From Apteryx mantelli (taxonomy: Eukaryota; Chordata; Aves; Apterygiformes; Apterygidae): a stretch of DNA of 64,000 bases. Shown here one piece after another: positions 1 through 10,896 of this stretch (positions are counted from its first letter, which is position 1; every line of letters starts with the position of its first letter). The notes beneath the pieces were generated by a model, which was given only the letters and a program-made list of their open reading frames with translations, ran no database searches and was not told the origin of the DNA. Made by a program: the position numbers and the translations under genes. The stretch spans positions 121,119,415-121,183,414 of the forward strand of contig NC_089979.1 in the NCBI RefSeq assembly GCF_036417845.1, given 5' to 3'.

Positions 1-626
1 TATTTGACATTAAAAGGGATCTCAAGAAAAGATCGGTGGAATGGTGGGAAGCTTTTGCTAAAGAGGTACAACCAGAGAAAGGTTGTACCTACGCCAACCA
101 CCCCGATCACATAAGGCCAAAATTGAAAACACCAATTGTAGGTGGACCGTTCCGCATGTTGAGTGTCACTCTGGAGAACTGGGAAGCCTTTAAAAATCCA
201 AAAAGCTCATACAGGAGGTTCCCCTGAAGAATACGGCTGCTGTCGAGAAGACGGTACACCCTGCTGCTCTGAGCAAAAGAGTAGGCAGAGGAGACAGAGA
301 CGTATGGAAACTGTGGGGATTGAGGCCGATAAGCCACCTCCTAAGCAGGGATACCCAAAATTGTAAGGCCCAGACTCTTTAAAGTCCCAGAGACACTTGG
401 CATCACGGATCGCCCCTCCAAGGCATTAAGGGTTCGTAAAATATCCGTTAGCCAAGCCATGGGTCCACTACTCCTCTGGAAGACGAATCAAAGGGGAACA
501 TAATATACACCAACCCTTTAAGTGGTCATTAATAAGGTGGGAGGATCAAACAGTGATCCAAGTACAAAGTGTACCTGGGAGTCCTACATTTACAGCTACT
601 TTTTGTGAGTTGGTGCCTATTGAACC

Positions 627-968
627 ATGTCTAAATCATATGGGGTTTTTACTTTTGTCCTAGTTCTAATCCTGGGCTGTAACTACCCAAACTCTTATTA
701 TTGTGCTTATTGGGGATGTGAAACTATAGCCTCTGATTGGACTCCAGAAGCAGGGTTAGATAAGTTTTTATCAGTAAAATGGGGGCCTTCTGGGTGTACC
801 CCCCCCCCCAAAGAGGATCTCCAGCTGGGGTATCGGGGAAATCCCCACTATACCCCCCCGGGAACTTGTAAACATTTAATATCACCCATCCGGAGGATCC
901 GGGATGGTTTTTGGGAAAGACCTGGGGAGTCCGTTACTGGGAGTCCGGGACCGATAGAGGTGGATTAA
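627..968 (+). pseudogene. envelope surface-subunit fragment of the endogenous retrovirus
   Basis: An open frame of 113 codons begins with a hydrophobic leader-like stretch (residues about 6-18). It continues into YYCAYWGCET (residues 24-33), which resembles the conserved YCAxWGCET segment of gammaretroviral surface glycoproteins. It ends at TAA 966-968, far short of a full envelope, after a run of C at 800-808 that is prone to slippage. Most of the surface and transmembrane subunits are missing. It is a relic, and no functional product is expected. Confidence 0.55.
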
Positions 969-1010
969 TTTTCATAAAGAAAGATGCTCCCCCTGGCACA
1001 GGAGGCTGTT

Positions 1011-1064
1011 GTTCGATTTGATGAACAAATTAAAAAGGACCAAAACAAAAAGGGGGGATTGTGA
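1011..1064 (+). pseudogene. envelope transmembrane cytoplasmic-tail relic
   Basis: A short frame rich in Lys, Asp and Gln ends KKGGL-stop, and its TGA overlaps the first bases of the LTR. Gammaretroviral envelopes commonly end across the polypurine tract and LTR border in this way. The frame is not continuous with the upstream envelope fragment, which stops at 968. Confidence 0.45.
1047..1058 (+). promoter_or_regulatory. retroviral polypurine tract
   Basis: A-rich then G-rich purine run (AAAAAGGGGGGA type) directly before the TG that starts the LTR. This is the expected plus-strand priming site of reverse transcription and fixes the left LTR border. Confidence 0.7.
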
Positions 1065-1082
1065 TAGGTGATAATTTGTTAC

Positions 1083-1182
1083 ATCAACTCATGAAGTGAT
1101 TTTACCATGAAACTAGGCGCTAAGTACGGGCTATCAACTCGTGAAGTGATTTTACCATGAAACTAGGCGCTAAGTACCGGCT
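1083..1182 (+). repeat. two tandem 50-bp U3 repeats
   Basis: Two copies of a 50-bp unit (1083-1132 and 1133-1182) begin ATCAACTC, share GAAGTGATTTTACCATG, and differ at two positions. Tandem duplications in U3 are typical retroviral enhancer repeats. Function here is inferred. Confidence 0.85.
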
Positions 1183-1339
1183 ATCACCACAATGATTGTA
1201 CTGAGCCAGCAGAGCGATATTGTATTGTGAAATGTATGCGCGCGACCTGAAGGGCACCACGCACAACGCAGAGGAAGACCCCAGCTTTCATCCCGACCCC
1301 CCCCAGCAACAGCCGGCGCAACCACAGAAGTTACAGGCA

Positions 1340-1346
1340 TATAAGG
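1340..1346 (+). promoter_or_regulatory. LTR TATA box
   Basis: TATAAGG downstream of the U3 repeats and upstream of the GC-rich block, as expected for an LTR promoter. Transcription from it would run antisense to gene B. Confidence 0.5.
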
Positions 1347-1524
1347 GGACTGTGAGCGGGGGGATTGCGCGCGCTGTTGGTGGAGCAGGAGACTCCCCGG
1401 CCGCCCAGCGCTGTTTTGCTTACTTGTGACTTGCTCAATTATTTTATAAATTGGAATTTATGCAACCCGGCCCGAGTGGTTGTCAATTTGTCGCGTTTAC
1501 CTATAACAGAACCTTGGTTGCCTA

Positions 1525-1577
1525 AGTGCTATCAGAATAGGAAAGTAATAAGTGCTACCAGAATAGGAAAGTAATAA
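1525..1577 (+). repeat. 26-bp tandem duplication near the LTR 3' end
   Basis: The unit AGTGCTAYCAGAATAGGAAA plus GTAATA occurs twice in a row with one base difference, close to the right border of the LTR. Confidence 0.75.
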
Positions 1578-2023
1578 TTGAGAGATCATTACAGTGTCTA
1601 ATGCAAATTCCATTCCTTGAATAAACTAAGAAATGAACCTGCCAAAGTGGGCAGAAGAGAAAAAACTAAGCTCTTTAAACCTCTCTGGCTGATCGGTGCT
1701 CAGAAAAGCATATGCCATCTGTAAAGGTTTAGGGCAACTTCCTTAGAATACTGTCCAAAAGTGCTCTTGCCAGGAGAAATGTTAGAGCTGTGTCTTGAAG
1801 AAAGTGGTAGTGTGGATTGTAAGTCAGGTATTCAGCATTATAGAAGGAGGCAGCTATTTACAGGCAGCTATGACAATTAAACTGTGACATTCTTGCTGGC
1901 CAGTAGCTGCAATTGATGTTTTTTGTTAGACTGAACTCAAAGAGAATAGAAAATGCTCTTTAGCTCTTCCCCCCCTTCTGGGAAAGCTTAAGTCATGATA
2001 GGAAGTATCCAGCCAGTACTCAC

Positions 2024-2176
2024 CCGGTCTGATGATTTTGGCACAATATGAACTGGGATGGGTTGCCAGGGAAGCTCAGGGTTCCAGGTTTGACTGCTAG
2101 TTGGTGGAAAGAGGCCAGAAAGGCATGACTGGGCACTCATAATGGTGCGATCATAATCTGTACTTTGGATATAAAA
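2024..2176 (-). CDS. ACP3-like: gene B exon 4
   Basis: 153 bp, 51 codons, the same length as in gene A and, from memory, in the mammalian gene. Encodes [15 protein letters not shown] and WQPIPVH. The Arg before STD is Gln (CAA, possibly a CpG-type change from CGA). Donor GTGAGT. Confidence 0.93.
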
Positions 2177-5100
2177 CTGAAGATAAAATGGCAAAGAGTT
2201 AACATTTAAAATGGCAATAATAAAAATGAGAGAGAAACTTTACCCAGCTCATCAATCTTGCCTTCTCATTTTCAGTTTCTGTTTTTGCATAAAATCAAAA
2301 GGATGAAATGAAAGCTAGCAGCGAACTTGTACCATAACTCAGCCTCTTAGGGCCCTGCTTCATTTGCGAACATGAAATTGCCAAAGCATTTTTCACTTTG
2401 GAAGCTAACCTTGGAACTGAACTGAGAAGAATAAAAAATGTGATTTAAAAGAAGGAATATCTGCATCCTCTGAAATTCAGAGGTACATTGATATGATCCG
2501 TCTGCTATACCTCAGGGATGAAGGCACTTATAACCTTGGTGGGTAACAAAGCCTCTCATGGAAGCATTGCAAAGCTATTTTCTTTTTTGTCCTCACATCA
2601 GTGCCTGTGTTGACAAAAACGGTAGTGGTACCTTCCCCATGATGCATCCATGTCATGTGACACGCACACATCCAAACACATGTGAGACCTCTCTTTCACA
2701 GGATGAGATATGTGAGCATGGCCCATCACACGGCTGTGAAAGCATTCATCTGTAAACAGGGTAAAACAGTATTGGATCACTATGACAAATTGCCAATTCA
2801 TTTGATGGGGTGGAGCTGTTCAGTCCTGGAAAACAGGGTTGTGGAAGACCCAAACTGAATGTAGGAGCATAAAGTTAAGCATTTCAGTCTATGTTTTTAC
2901 TGTGACATAACCCCCCCGATTTTCAAAAAAGTTCTGTTACCTTAATTTTTGTTTTAATGAAAGGGATATGATGTGCTTTTATTTAGCACAAGTCCATAGT
3001 GCTGTTATTCTGGAGAAATGTCCTCCAGACAGTTCTGATACATACCTCTTGCCGGTGGTATGTGCTGTTCAGAAAGTTGGAATATCTTTGCCTTATGTAC
3101 TGTCCAAGTTCATACAGCTGCTGCATTCCAGTCTGTGAGGTAAGCATACAGATGACCCTTAGATTAAGGAGACTGGAGAATCTTAATATGCTTTTCTTTT
3201 CTACTTTCTTTTTGTCTTCACCAATTTATTTTTGTGATCATTAACCATTTGTAAAACATATTTATATGTTGTAGGTGAGCTAGAATTTTTAACAGAAATA
3301 CTCATTTATATCTATGAAAAAAAAGATATTTTCTGAAATTCTAAGACTCCAACATATGCAGCAGGAAGGGCAATGTACCTGATTCTGTACAAATACTGTT
3401 TCCAGAGTGCTGTAGCTCTATAGATGCTTTTGGAGTTACTTAGGATCAGTATTGTAAGTGTATGTCAGTGACAATTGAGAAAGGGTGATTGATACCCCAA
3501 TATTCTGATGAATTTGTGGCTTACATTTCTATGCCTTCAGAAACATTCTTCCAGCTTTGCCTTGGTACCCCTGCAGTTGTCTTAGACTGCACAGTCTTAC
3601 TAATTTCCAAGGCTATGAGTTGAACTCTCTAACTTTTAACTGTCAGAGAAGTACATTCTTACTACTGCTGCCAAAAAGATAAAAAATAGAAAAAAGCTCT
3701 CAAAAAGCTATTCTAAAGCAAAAACTCATTTTCTTCCTATAAAATAAGATACTTACAGGGTATGGTAACATCTGTTGTCTGAGTGTCTGAATTTTACAGA
3801 TTTTCCAAGTCTCACTTTGAACACTAAATGCTCAGTTGTCTCTGATTAATACTTCTCCATTGTAATGACATATAGTTAGTGAATGCACTGGCCTCTATTT
3901 GCTCCAGAACTTCATGTGCCAAATATAGCTAAAGAGCTAAGGCCTGGTGTTGAAATGCCAGAGCAAGAGGTAGGCTCAGTGTCTCTTAATGAAGCTTCAG
4001 GCTGAAAGCAGCCTTATTAGAAGATCGTCCCCAGAAGCAGCCTTTTCCTGCAAATCTTCCCTTGTCTTGTGAGTAAATGGTTGCCAGTCAAATGATGAGA
4101 TGTCAGCTCATCATTTGACCTGGTGGGCAGGTGTCATTCCTCTACCCCGTCACATGGTGCAATGCTTAAGGGTCTCAACCATCAGAACTTCAGAAATTTT
4201 ATGAGTACGGATAATGTTTAAATTTGCCATTTATTTGAATGCACACACACTGCAGGAAGTTGTTGCTTGCAGGAAGACAGTCATATAGCTATGATGAACA
4301 AGATTTCAATGTGGCAGTAGTTGGATGAATATTGTTGCAAAAATGTTTATGAATTATGGAGTATTGCTAATATCATGTATCACTAGTTGGGATTTACTGA
4401 TATTTTGCAAGACACACATCAAAAATCTGCACACTTCCTATGTTAGTAGCATTCATAAATGTTACTAAGGAAGTCAACATACCTTCGTAAGTTGTCCGAA
4501 TCCCTGGGGCCATTCGCTTTCTTTGTGTAGATCAGTTGGAAAGTTTACAACTGGTGTTCGGTCACCATGTCGGAAAATCTGATAAAATTAATGTTAAAAA
4601 TTTGAGTTAATTACTGTTAGCTTTCCTTTCTCACCTGACTTGAAGACAAGCATATAATTTTAATTCCAGTGCCATTTTTCAAATAAAAATATTGAATAGA
4701 CTGCAGAAGCTTAATGTGTCAGTTAGGATTGAAGTACATTCTTTACACACAGGAATAGGTATCATTACATAGGAATTCAGTGGGCATCAGCCTGATGACT
4801 CTTCTGCCTAGAGCTTAAAATGAATCAGCCAAAATGTTAATGCCCAGATTAGATTCATAACTAGGCACCTAGACAAGAGATGTGACTGAATTTTGGACAC
4901 TCAGCCTCTCTGACTATTAGACCAGTTGCTGATGTGCTTATATGAGGATTTAATTACTTTGGCACATACAACTTAAACTTTTTTCAAATGCTTTTTTCAT
5001 AGCAGCATCTTGTAAATGTGTATATACACATTTACCTTGTTAGCTTACTTAATTTTTCTTAATATTTTGCATATGTTTATGAAAATATTCATGAAAGTCA

Positions 5101-8100
5101 GTAGGATTTTTTCTAGTAACTTCAGTGAGAGCAAAGAGTTTGCTCGCTTTCCTATGTTGGACACTCTAGCATGGTGGGTGTTAGTATGATATGTGCAGTA
5201 ATGGGAGTTGTACATCAGAAACCTTAAGTGAGACTTTTTTATTTTTATTACAGTGTACAAAAAAGTACCAACCCCAGCTTAAAGAGTTCTGAAGAACTCT
5301 GAATTCCCCTTTTCTAAGTATGTCATGTGTAGGCTTAGAAAAACAAAGTCTATGGAAGTTTTACGTGGAAGGAAATACTGTAATACAAATTCACAGGGCT
5401 CCAGACAATCTTCCAGGATGCTGATCCAAACTGTTAAAGAAGTAACCTCTGCTTGTATGCCTTTTCAAATAACTAACGTCATTGCCTGACTTTGCAGAAG
5501 AAAATGACAATGTGGAAGCGTGGTATATTTGTTAATAAAGTGACATCTATTCCATAATACCTCACTGGTATAGAGTGCGATTATAATTAATACTCTCCAT
5601 TGCCTCATTACGCCACATTATTCTTCCCCAAACATCAGAGAGGTTTGTACACGCTGGTTAGTTTGCCACTCCCACTGGTAGGTGTCTCACGTTTATATTT
5701 TCTCAAAGTAAACAAAAGCATTGTGGTTCAATATTTTAATTACCATACACACCCTTTTCAGCAGCTCTCTGTACCGATGTGCACAAACTGGTGCTAGAGC
5801 AGGTATTTCAGAGGTGGAAGTTACTATCCTTTAAAGGTGAATATAATTGGATTTCTCCTTGTGTTCAAAGTTTCTAAAGTAGACAGCAAGGTTTGCCAGA
5901 GTAGATTAGGTGTTACCACCAGAACCATGTAGAAAACTGATTATTTTTTGTGGCTGGTAATTAAACTTCACTGAAAATGTGGTTGACCTTATCAGAATAT
6001 TTTCCAGCAAATCAAGGAATTTAGTCAAAAAGCTTTGATTTTCAAGTTTTCCACCACATTAAAAATATTCTCAAAAAAATTGAAATGAACTTTGAAAAAA
6101 TGAAACATTAGTTAAAATTTAAAAAAGTTTTGTTTTTAACCTACAAAAAGGTTTTCTTAGCTAAAACAGCTAACTAGAATCAATAAGATATTTGATCAAT
6201 ATGAAATTACATAGTTTCAAGAAAAAAGCTTTCTTTTTCTGATCTCAAAGCAGCACAGCAAAAATTCCATAAAGTCTTTCTTAAATTGATTAGTTTTTAC
6301 TTCTGCATGCAACTTTTAATTCTGTATGTGTCTTTTTTTACTAAACTGGAATCTTATATTGGTTCTTTAAAATCATTTCTCAGTGTACCTCTAAACAACA
6401 TGAGAAAAGGCAAAGAGCTACGTTATCTGATGATTGATTCAGCTGATACAAGAAAAATGACTGAGGGGGACTCTTGTGTCATTGCTTATTTCTTTGGTGT
6501 TTTGTCATGCTGACATGCCACATGTCTCACATGGGATTGATTAGCTTTTCTGAACAAACTGATGCCTCTGTAAGGAATGAAGGTTAGATTCCCAATTAAA
6601 ATGTAGCTGTGTACTTTCTTGTTAAATTTATCCAACTTCATGGAAAAGTGTTTTTATGAGTAACTGACAGTTGCTCAAACCAACTGACATGATGAAATGA
6701 CTGTTTTTACATAATATGGAGTAATAGATCAAAACCTGACCAAGAAATATGCCTTTTTATTAGTGAAAAATTACTGAAAACACATTAAATCTGAAATGCT
6801 AGTTTATGATGCTTTATACTTAATATGCAACATAACCCTCAGTGTATATTTCACTGTCACAATAGTTAACCTCTAAAAACATTTGATTAGCCACAACAGA
6901 GCAGCATTTTATCTCAACAGAAGTGGGAGGGCAAAAACATACAGATTCAAAGATATTTGAATCTGTATGGGCGCTGGAGATGTAAAAGAACAAGACTGTT
7001 TTTGCTTTTTGTAACCTTAAGAAATAGAAGCAGTGGTGTTTGTTCTCTTTTAAAAAGCGGCACGGCTTTTTAAAATCCAGACAGAATAGAAAAAAGTTCC
7101 ATTCCTTGTTTGTATTTCTACATCTACATTGCACAGTGTAAAGTTAATACAATTACATATAAATATTATGTTATTATTAAGTTGGAAGAAAAGAAAGAAA
7201 CAAATACTGCTGAGAGCAGAACCCTGCTTTTAGGAAATGAAGCGTTGAGCTTCTTGGCTAGCTAATTTTTACTTGTGCTCAAACCTCCTAGTTGCCTGCT
7301 ACTTTTGAAAATGACTTTGCTTAAGTTACGATTGGAAATGGAATAATGACCTCATGAAGAACTACTTACCTAAAAGGCTAACTCATCCAGTTAGTCAGCT
7401 ATATTTCACAGAGGGTTTTTTTTCTTTTTTCACTTCAAACTTTAAGAAGGGCTTGTGTGTGGAAGTTTATCTTTTTAGCCTACTGTTAGGGAAAAAAAAA
7501 ATATCCCTACAAAGCTTACCTTGTTCATCAAATATGTATTTCTCAACACTCAGAGGATTTGGATTTTGTTAAAACAGAGCTGATCCTTCAAATTCATTTT
7601 AAGATATTTGTGTGCTTCAGCGTTTGTTACTCCTGGCATACAGATTGCCTTGCTGACCTCTCAGGAGATATTGAAACTGGCAGGATGAGAGAACAGGAAG
7701 AACTTAGGAGGGAACACAGAAGGGCAGAAGACACTGGAAAGCAAGAAGGAAGAGAAGGCAGGGAGGAGATGCAGAAAAAAAGTGAAGCATACCTGTTGGG
7801 TGCATTCACTCCAGAATCTTCTGTCTGAAATGTTTTGCCTCAGTTCTCTAAAGCAATAGATGGATAATTATCGAACACCCACTCCCTCAACTTTGGTAGA
7901 GCTGGAACCTGATTTGGTATTGGGGCTCTCCTGCTCTCTCTTTCTGATATTGTGAGGGTGAGCACTATTGATCAAAAAGGCCATGTGACTCAAACTTTGG
8001 ACACAAATTGCTTCCTTTTCTGTCAGGTGAAAAATCACATTGGAGAAAACTGGGGTAGTGTAGAGGGTGAAGTGAGAATATGGCATGTATAGTATATATA

Positions 8101-10782
8101 AGATCTTCATTCAGAAGCGCCATGAATTATAGTGAATTATGTGGCTCTGAGTAATAGTGAGCCACTGACAGATACTTGTATCGACATACCCATCTTCAGA
8201 CAAAAGTATTTCTTATTCTGTAACCAGCAGTAGGAATGAAAACAACAGATCAGTGGAACGAGCCATGCAACCAGCTCAGGGAAACTATTGATGCAGGAGA
8301 AATAAGAACATGTTTAGTCAAGGTTTCAAATGACTTGGATTGATTAGATAAATAGATATCATACCCTGTCAGTGCTTCTTATCCTGAGTTACAAGAAGAA
8401 AGACATGATGAAACCACCCTACCTCAGAAACCACACCCCTTTGTGTATATGACAGATGAAAGAGTGCTTATGTGGCAGCAGAAGTTACAGGTCAGAGCTC
8501 CTCTATACAAACTCAATAAATCAGGATTTCATTTTTACTTGGGTACCCAATGGTTCTAGATATTTCCTATTTTCTTCTGTTATACATAGTTTAAATTCAG
8601 TACACAAGAATTCCACTGAAGGTTAATGTTGACATGTAAGAAGGAAAACTAGAATAGGATTTTGAGAAAATGGTTTGAATTACAGCTTTTCAGCCAAAAG
8701 GACTTGTGGCCAATAATCAAAACACACAGAATCAGCACAAAGATGGAAATTATGAGGAGAGAGCAAGGCAAAGCACAAGAGCATAGCACAATTCTGGAAG
8801 TGAGCAAAAGGGAGCATTTGTCTGTTTTCCCCCCTGCAGATGTATTTTATATTGTACAGTTCTGCTAAGAAAGTTTTAAAAAGTCATTATGCCACATTTT
8901 CACAGTGCAATAATATTCTCAGGTGAAAACATAGCAATTTACAGAGTACAGCTGGAAAATGGCTGTTGAATTATCTCAGAAATGTGTGTTTTAGACTTAC
9001 CTTGGTTGTAGTTTGACCCTTATTATATCCCATTATATCAATGAAATGTTCTGGGGCCAACTCCTATCCTATTAATTTATGCTATCAATTCTGTTCCCAT
9101 GAAAATTCAATCAGTGAGTTCAGAAAGCAAAATTAAATTGAACACACAGAAACCATGCTTTCAAAAAAGATATATATACTGATAATAAGACTTACTGTGT
9201 TGTAACTTTTTAGGCAAATTGGTTGGTCTGAGGAAAGGTAGCAGTGATAAAAGTAAGACAGTTTAAACAAAATGTATCTATTATTTTCATAATAATTATG
9301 ATAAGTTACTCTATAAATAAATAAAGTGCTATCTTCCTATTTTTTTTGGTAGGTAGGAGAAAGTGGCTACATAGCTGTGATGAGGAAGCTGGTTTTGGCA
9401 AGGAAGGCTCTATTTCCGTAATAATATTTCCTGTAACTTGTTCTGCAGAGCCATCACTTGATAGAACACTGTAACAACTGCAGTTCAATACAAGCCTCAT
9501 TCCCTCTAGAGGATTAATTCTCCAAGGCATACTGACTGCCTGATTTCATCTATATGTCCAGGTCTCTCTCTTACCATTGGAATAACATTTAAAGAAACTG
9601 CTATAGAACGTTACTGGAACTAGAGTTGAGTTCCTACATCATGTAGTGTCTGATCCAAGAGTAAGGCTCAGCAGGAGTAGGAACCATTTTTTCCTGAGCA
9701 TTCTAGCCTCTCTCCAAGTGGCACATCTACCTAATCCAGCCAACAGACAATTAGATATGAAATAGCATATCTGGGGCTAGATGGTATGTTTTGGACACAG
9801 GCCTTCCTTCTGTTACCCATATGTGCACTTGATATCTCAAATAGAGGAAGATAGAGGAAGAATGTCTTAAAACTAAAATTCTTTTTTTATGAATGTTAAT
9901 TCCAATCCCCACAACTTTGTATTGCAAATATCACTTTAGATTAAATGTTCTTTATCAGTACATTTCTTATTAAAAAAAGAAATAAGGATGAAAAGGGCTA
10001 CCATACAACCTTCACCATCTAAATTACTTCACTGAATTAATATCTCTTTTTTACTGGAGATATTGAGGAAACTGATGATGAAGTGGTATCTAGTTGCTTT
10101 AAAACCAGAAATGGTCCACAAAAAACTATTACAGTCAGTTTTCAAACTAACTGTAGTTACTGCAACATGTATCTCAAATCTCTACATAAAATGCTATTTT
10201 CTGTTTTTCAGTATACTGCTGTGCCAGTTCAGCTGTTCTGAAATGGAAAATATTTTCATTTCTATTTTGAAATCTCAGAGCACCTTATACCATGAATAAA
10301 TTCAGCTTCCAAGCACAAAGAAGGTAGGCCAGAATCTCCAATTCTCAGACTGTGTAACTGAGTATCAGCTAAACTGAGCAAGAATAGGTTACCTAGACCT
10401 CAGATCTCTTGACTCCGTGCACTATGCTCCCACCACAAAGCTAAGAGGTTCAGTTATCTTGAAATAATAACTAGAGGTTAGTAGATGAAAAATCCTATAA
10501 CTTGAGGCATTTAATATTCTTTAAGAAGTCCTTAAATTCAGTAAGCAAAAGGGCAGAAGTAGTTTTTTCTAAGTCTACAAAGAGGCAAAGCAATTGCACA
10601 CCTTGTTCAATCCTACAATAACAAATTGTAGCATTCCCCGCAAATAAACAGAAAACCCATCTACTTACTACGACCACAAACTTCAGTTCTCTTTCTGCGG
10701 TAGTCCACTGAAACAGAATGAAGATGATATGAAAAGCAAAACACAGAAGCCTAGATCGATTGGGAAGCCATATCACTCCCAT
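2024..10782 (-). CDS. ACP3-like: gene B: ACP3-like histidine acid phosphatase, exons 1-4 (rest beyond left edge)
   Basis: Coding exons at 10669-10782, 4483-4578, 3046-3132 and 2024-2176 (minus strand), all with GT-AG introns, give the first 150 residues. Residues 1-29 are a signal peptide, so the product should enter the secretory pathway. Residues 41-47 are RHGDRTP, the phosphate-binding RHGxRxP motif containing the nucleophilic His. Exon 3 carries an N-glycosylation sequon (N92-S-T), and exon 4 has STDYDRT and WQPIPVH, both family hallmarks. Known members hydrolyse phosphomonoesters at acid pH. The Arg of the family's YIRSTD segment (Arg79 of mature human prostatic acid phosphatase) is Gln103 here, which should weaken phosphate binding. 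Exons 5-10, with the catalytic HD pair, are outside the window, so activity cannot be judged. Gene A is its tandem duplicate upstream. Confidence 0.9.
3046..3132 (-). CDS. ACP3-like: gene B exon 3
   Basis: 87 bp, 29 codons. Encodes [16 protein letters not shown] and then NSTYHRQE, including a sequon. Donor GAG|GTATGT. Gene A has GAG|GCAAGT at the same site. Confidence 0.92.
4087..4119. repeat. inverted repeat, 13-bp stem, 7-nt loop
   Basis: GTCAAATGATGAG and its exact reverse complement flank ATGTCAG. It lies in gene B intron 2. Confidence 0.85.
4483..4578 (-). CDS. ACP3-like: gene B exon 2 (RHGDRTP active-site motif)
   Basis: 96 bp, 32 codons, phase 0 at both ends. Encodes IFRHGDRTP then [10 protein letters not shown], both strongly conserved in acid phosphatases. 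Acceptor TTTTATCAG, donor GTATGT. Confidence 0.93.
5012..5035. repeat. perfect 24-bp palindrome
   Basis: The half-site GTAAATGTGTAT is followed directly by its exact reverse complement. It lies in gene B intron 1. Confidence 0.9.
6938..6969. repeat. hairpin, 14-bp perfect stem, 4-nt loop
   Basis: CATACAGATTCAAA and its exact reverse complement flank GATA. It lies in gene B intron 1. Confidence 0.9.
7677..7785 (+). repeat. purine-rich tract
   Basis: About 110 bases dominated by A and G (GAGAGAACAGGAAG, GGAAGAGAAGGCAGGGAGG). It produces a Glu/Arg-rich reading frame that is a composition artefact. Confidence 0.6.
10669..10782 (-). CDS. ACP3-like: gene B exon 1 (signal peptide)
   Basis: 114 bp, 38 codons. 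ATG at 10782-10780, then a hydrophobic core ([13 protein letters not shown]), probable cleavage after TTA, and the mature start ERELKFVVV. Donor GTAAGT at 10668-10663. The length equals gene A exon 1, which supports the chosen ATG. Confidence 0.85.
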
Positions 10783-10887
10783 CTTGGCAGCGGATGAAAA
10801 AAGGCTTTGTAGCTCCGGCAGCTGCTCTGGCTGAACAGCCCAGATGCCAGGCTGTACTTTCGAAAGGGGTGGAACTGCTGCTGCTGA

Positions 10888-10896
10888 ATTTTAAAT
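10888..10896 (-). promoter_or_regulatory. possible TATA-like element of gene B
   Basis: ATTTAAAAT on the minus strand about 105 nt upstream of the gene B ATG. That spacing suits a short 5' UTR. No CpG island is seen at this start, which fits a tissue-specific TATA-type promoter. Position-only evidence. Confidence 0.3.

Larger units (their letters stand above)
1..1593 (+). mobile_element. 3' part of a degenerate gammaretrovirus-like endogenous retrovirus
   Basis: The segment runs from broken internal sequence through an envelope-like fragment, an envelope tail, a polypurine tract and a 3' LTR. Its 5' part lies outside the window. Frames are interrupted in 1-626, and the coding part is far too short for a full envelope, so a large internal deletion is likely. 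It lies antisense to gene B inside intron 4, the orientation most often tolerated in introns. The gamma-type assignment rests on the YCAYWGCET-like envelope segment and on an envelope tail that ends at the LTR border. The exact family is unknown. Confidence 0.75.
1060..1593 (+). repeat. 3' LTR of the endogenous retrovirus
   Basis: Starts TGTGATAG after the polypurine tract and ends near GATCATTACA, giving TGT...ACA ends. It holds a U3-like part with a 50-bp duplication, a TATA box at 1340-1346, and a CpG-dense GC-rich block at about 1230-1420. There is no AATAAA inside; the nearest is at 1620-1625, just outside. The right edge is inferred from the imperfect inverted ends and could move by tens of bases. 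Confidence 0.65.
2177..4482 (-). other. gene B introns 2 and 3 (around exon 3)
   Basis: Intron 3 (2177-3045) and intron 2 (3133-4482) are plain sequence except for a 13-bp-stem inverted repeat at 4087-4119. Exon 3 at 3046-3132 lies between them. Confidence 0.8.
4579..10668 (-). other. gene B intron 1 (6.1 kb)
   Basis: Non-coding AT-rich sequence. It holds a 24-bp perfect palindrome (5012-5035), a 14-bp-stem hairpin (6938-6969) and a purine-rich tract (7677-7785). No exon of another gene was recognised. Confidence 0.8.

Noticed and set aside
7559-7828. Glu/Arg-rich 89-codon frame on plus
   Set aside because: Composition artefact of the purine-rich tract; the opposite strand is equally open.
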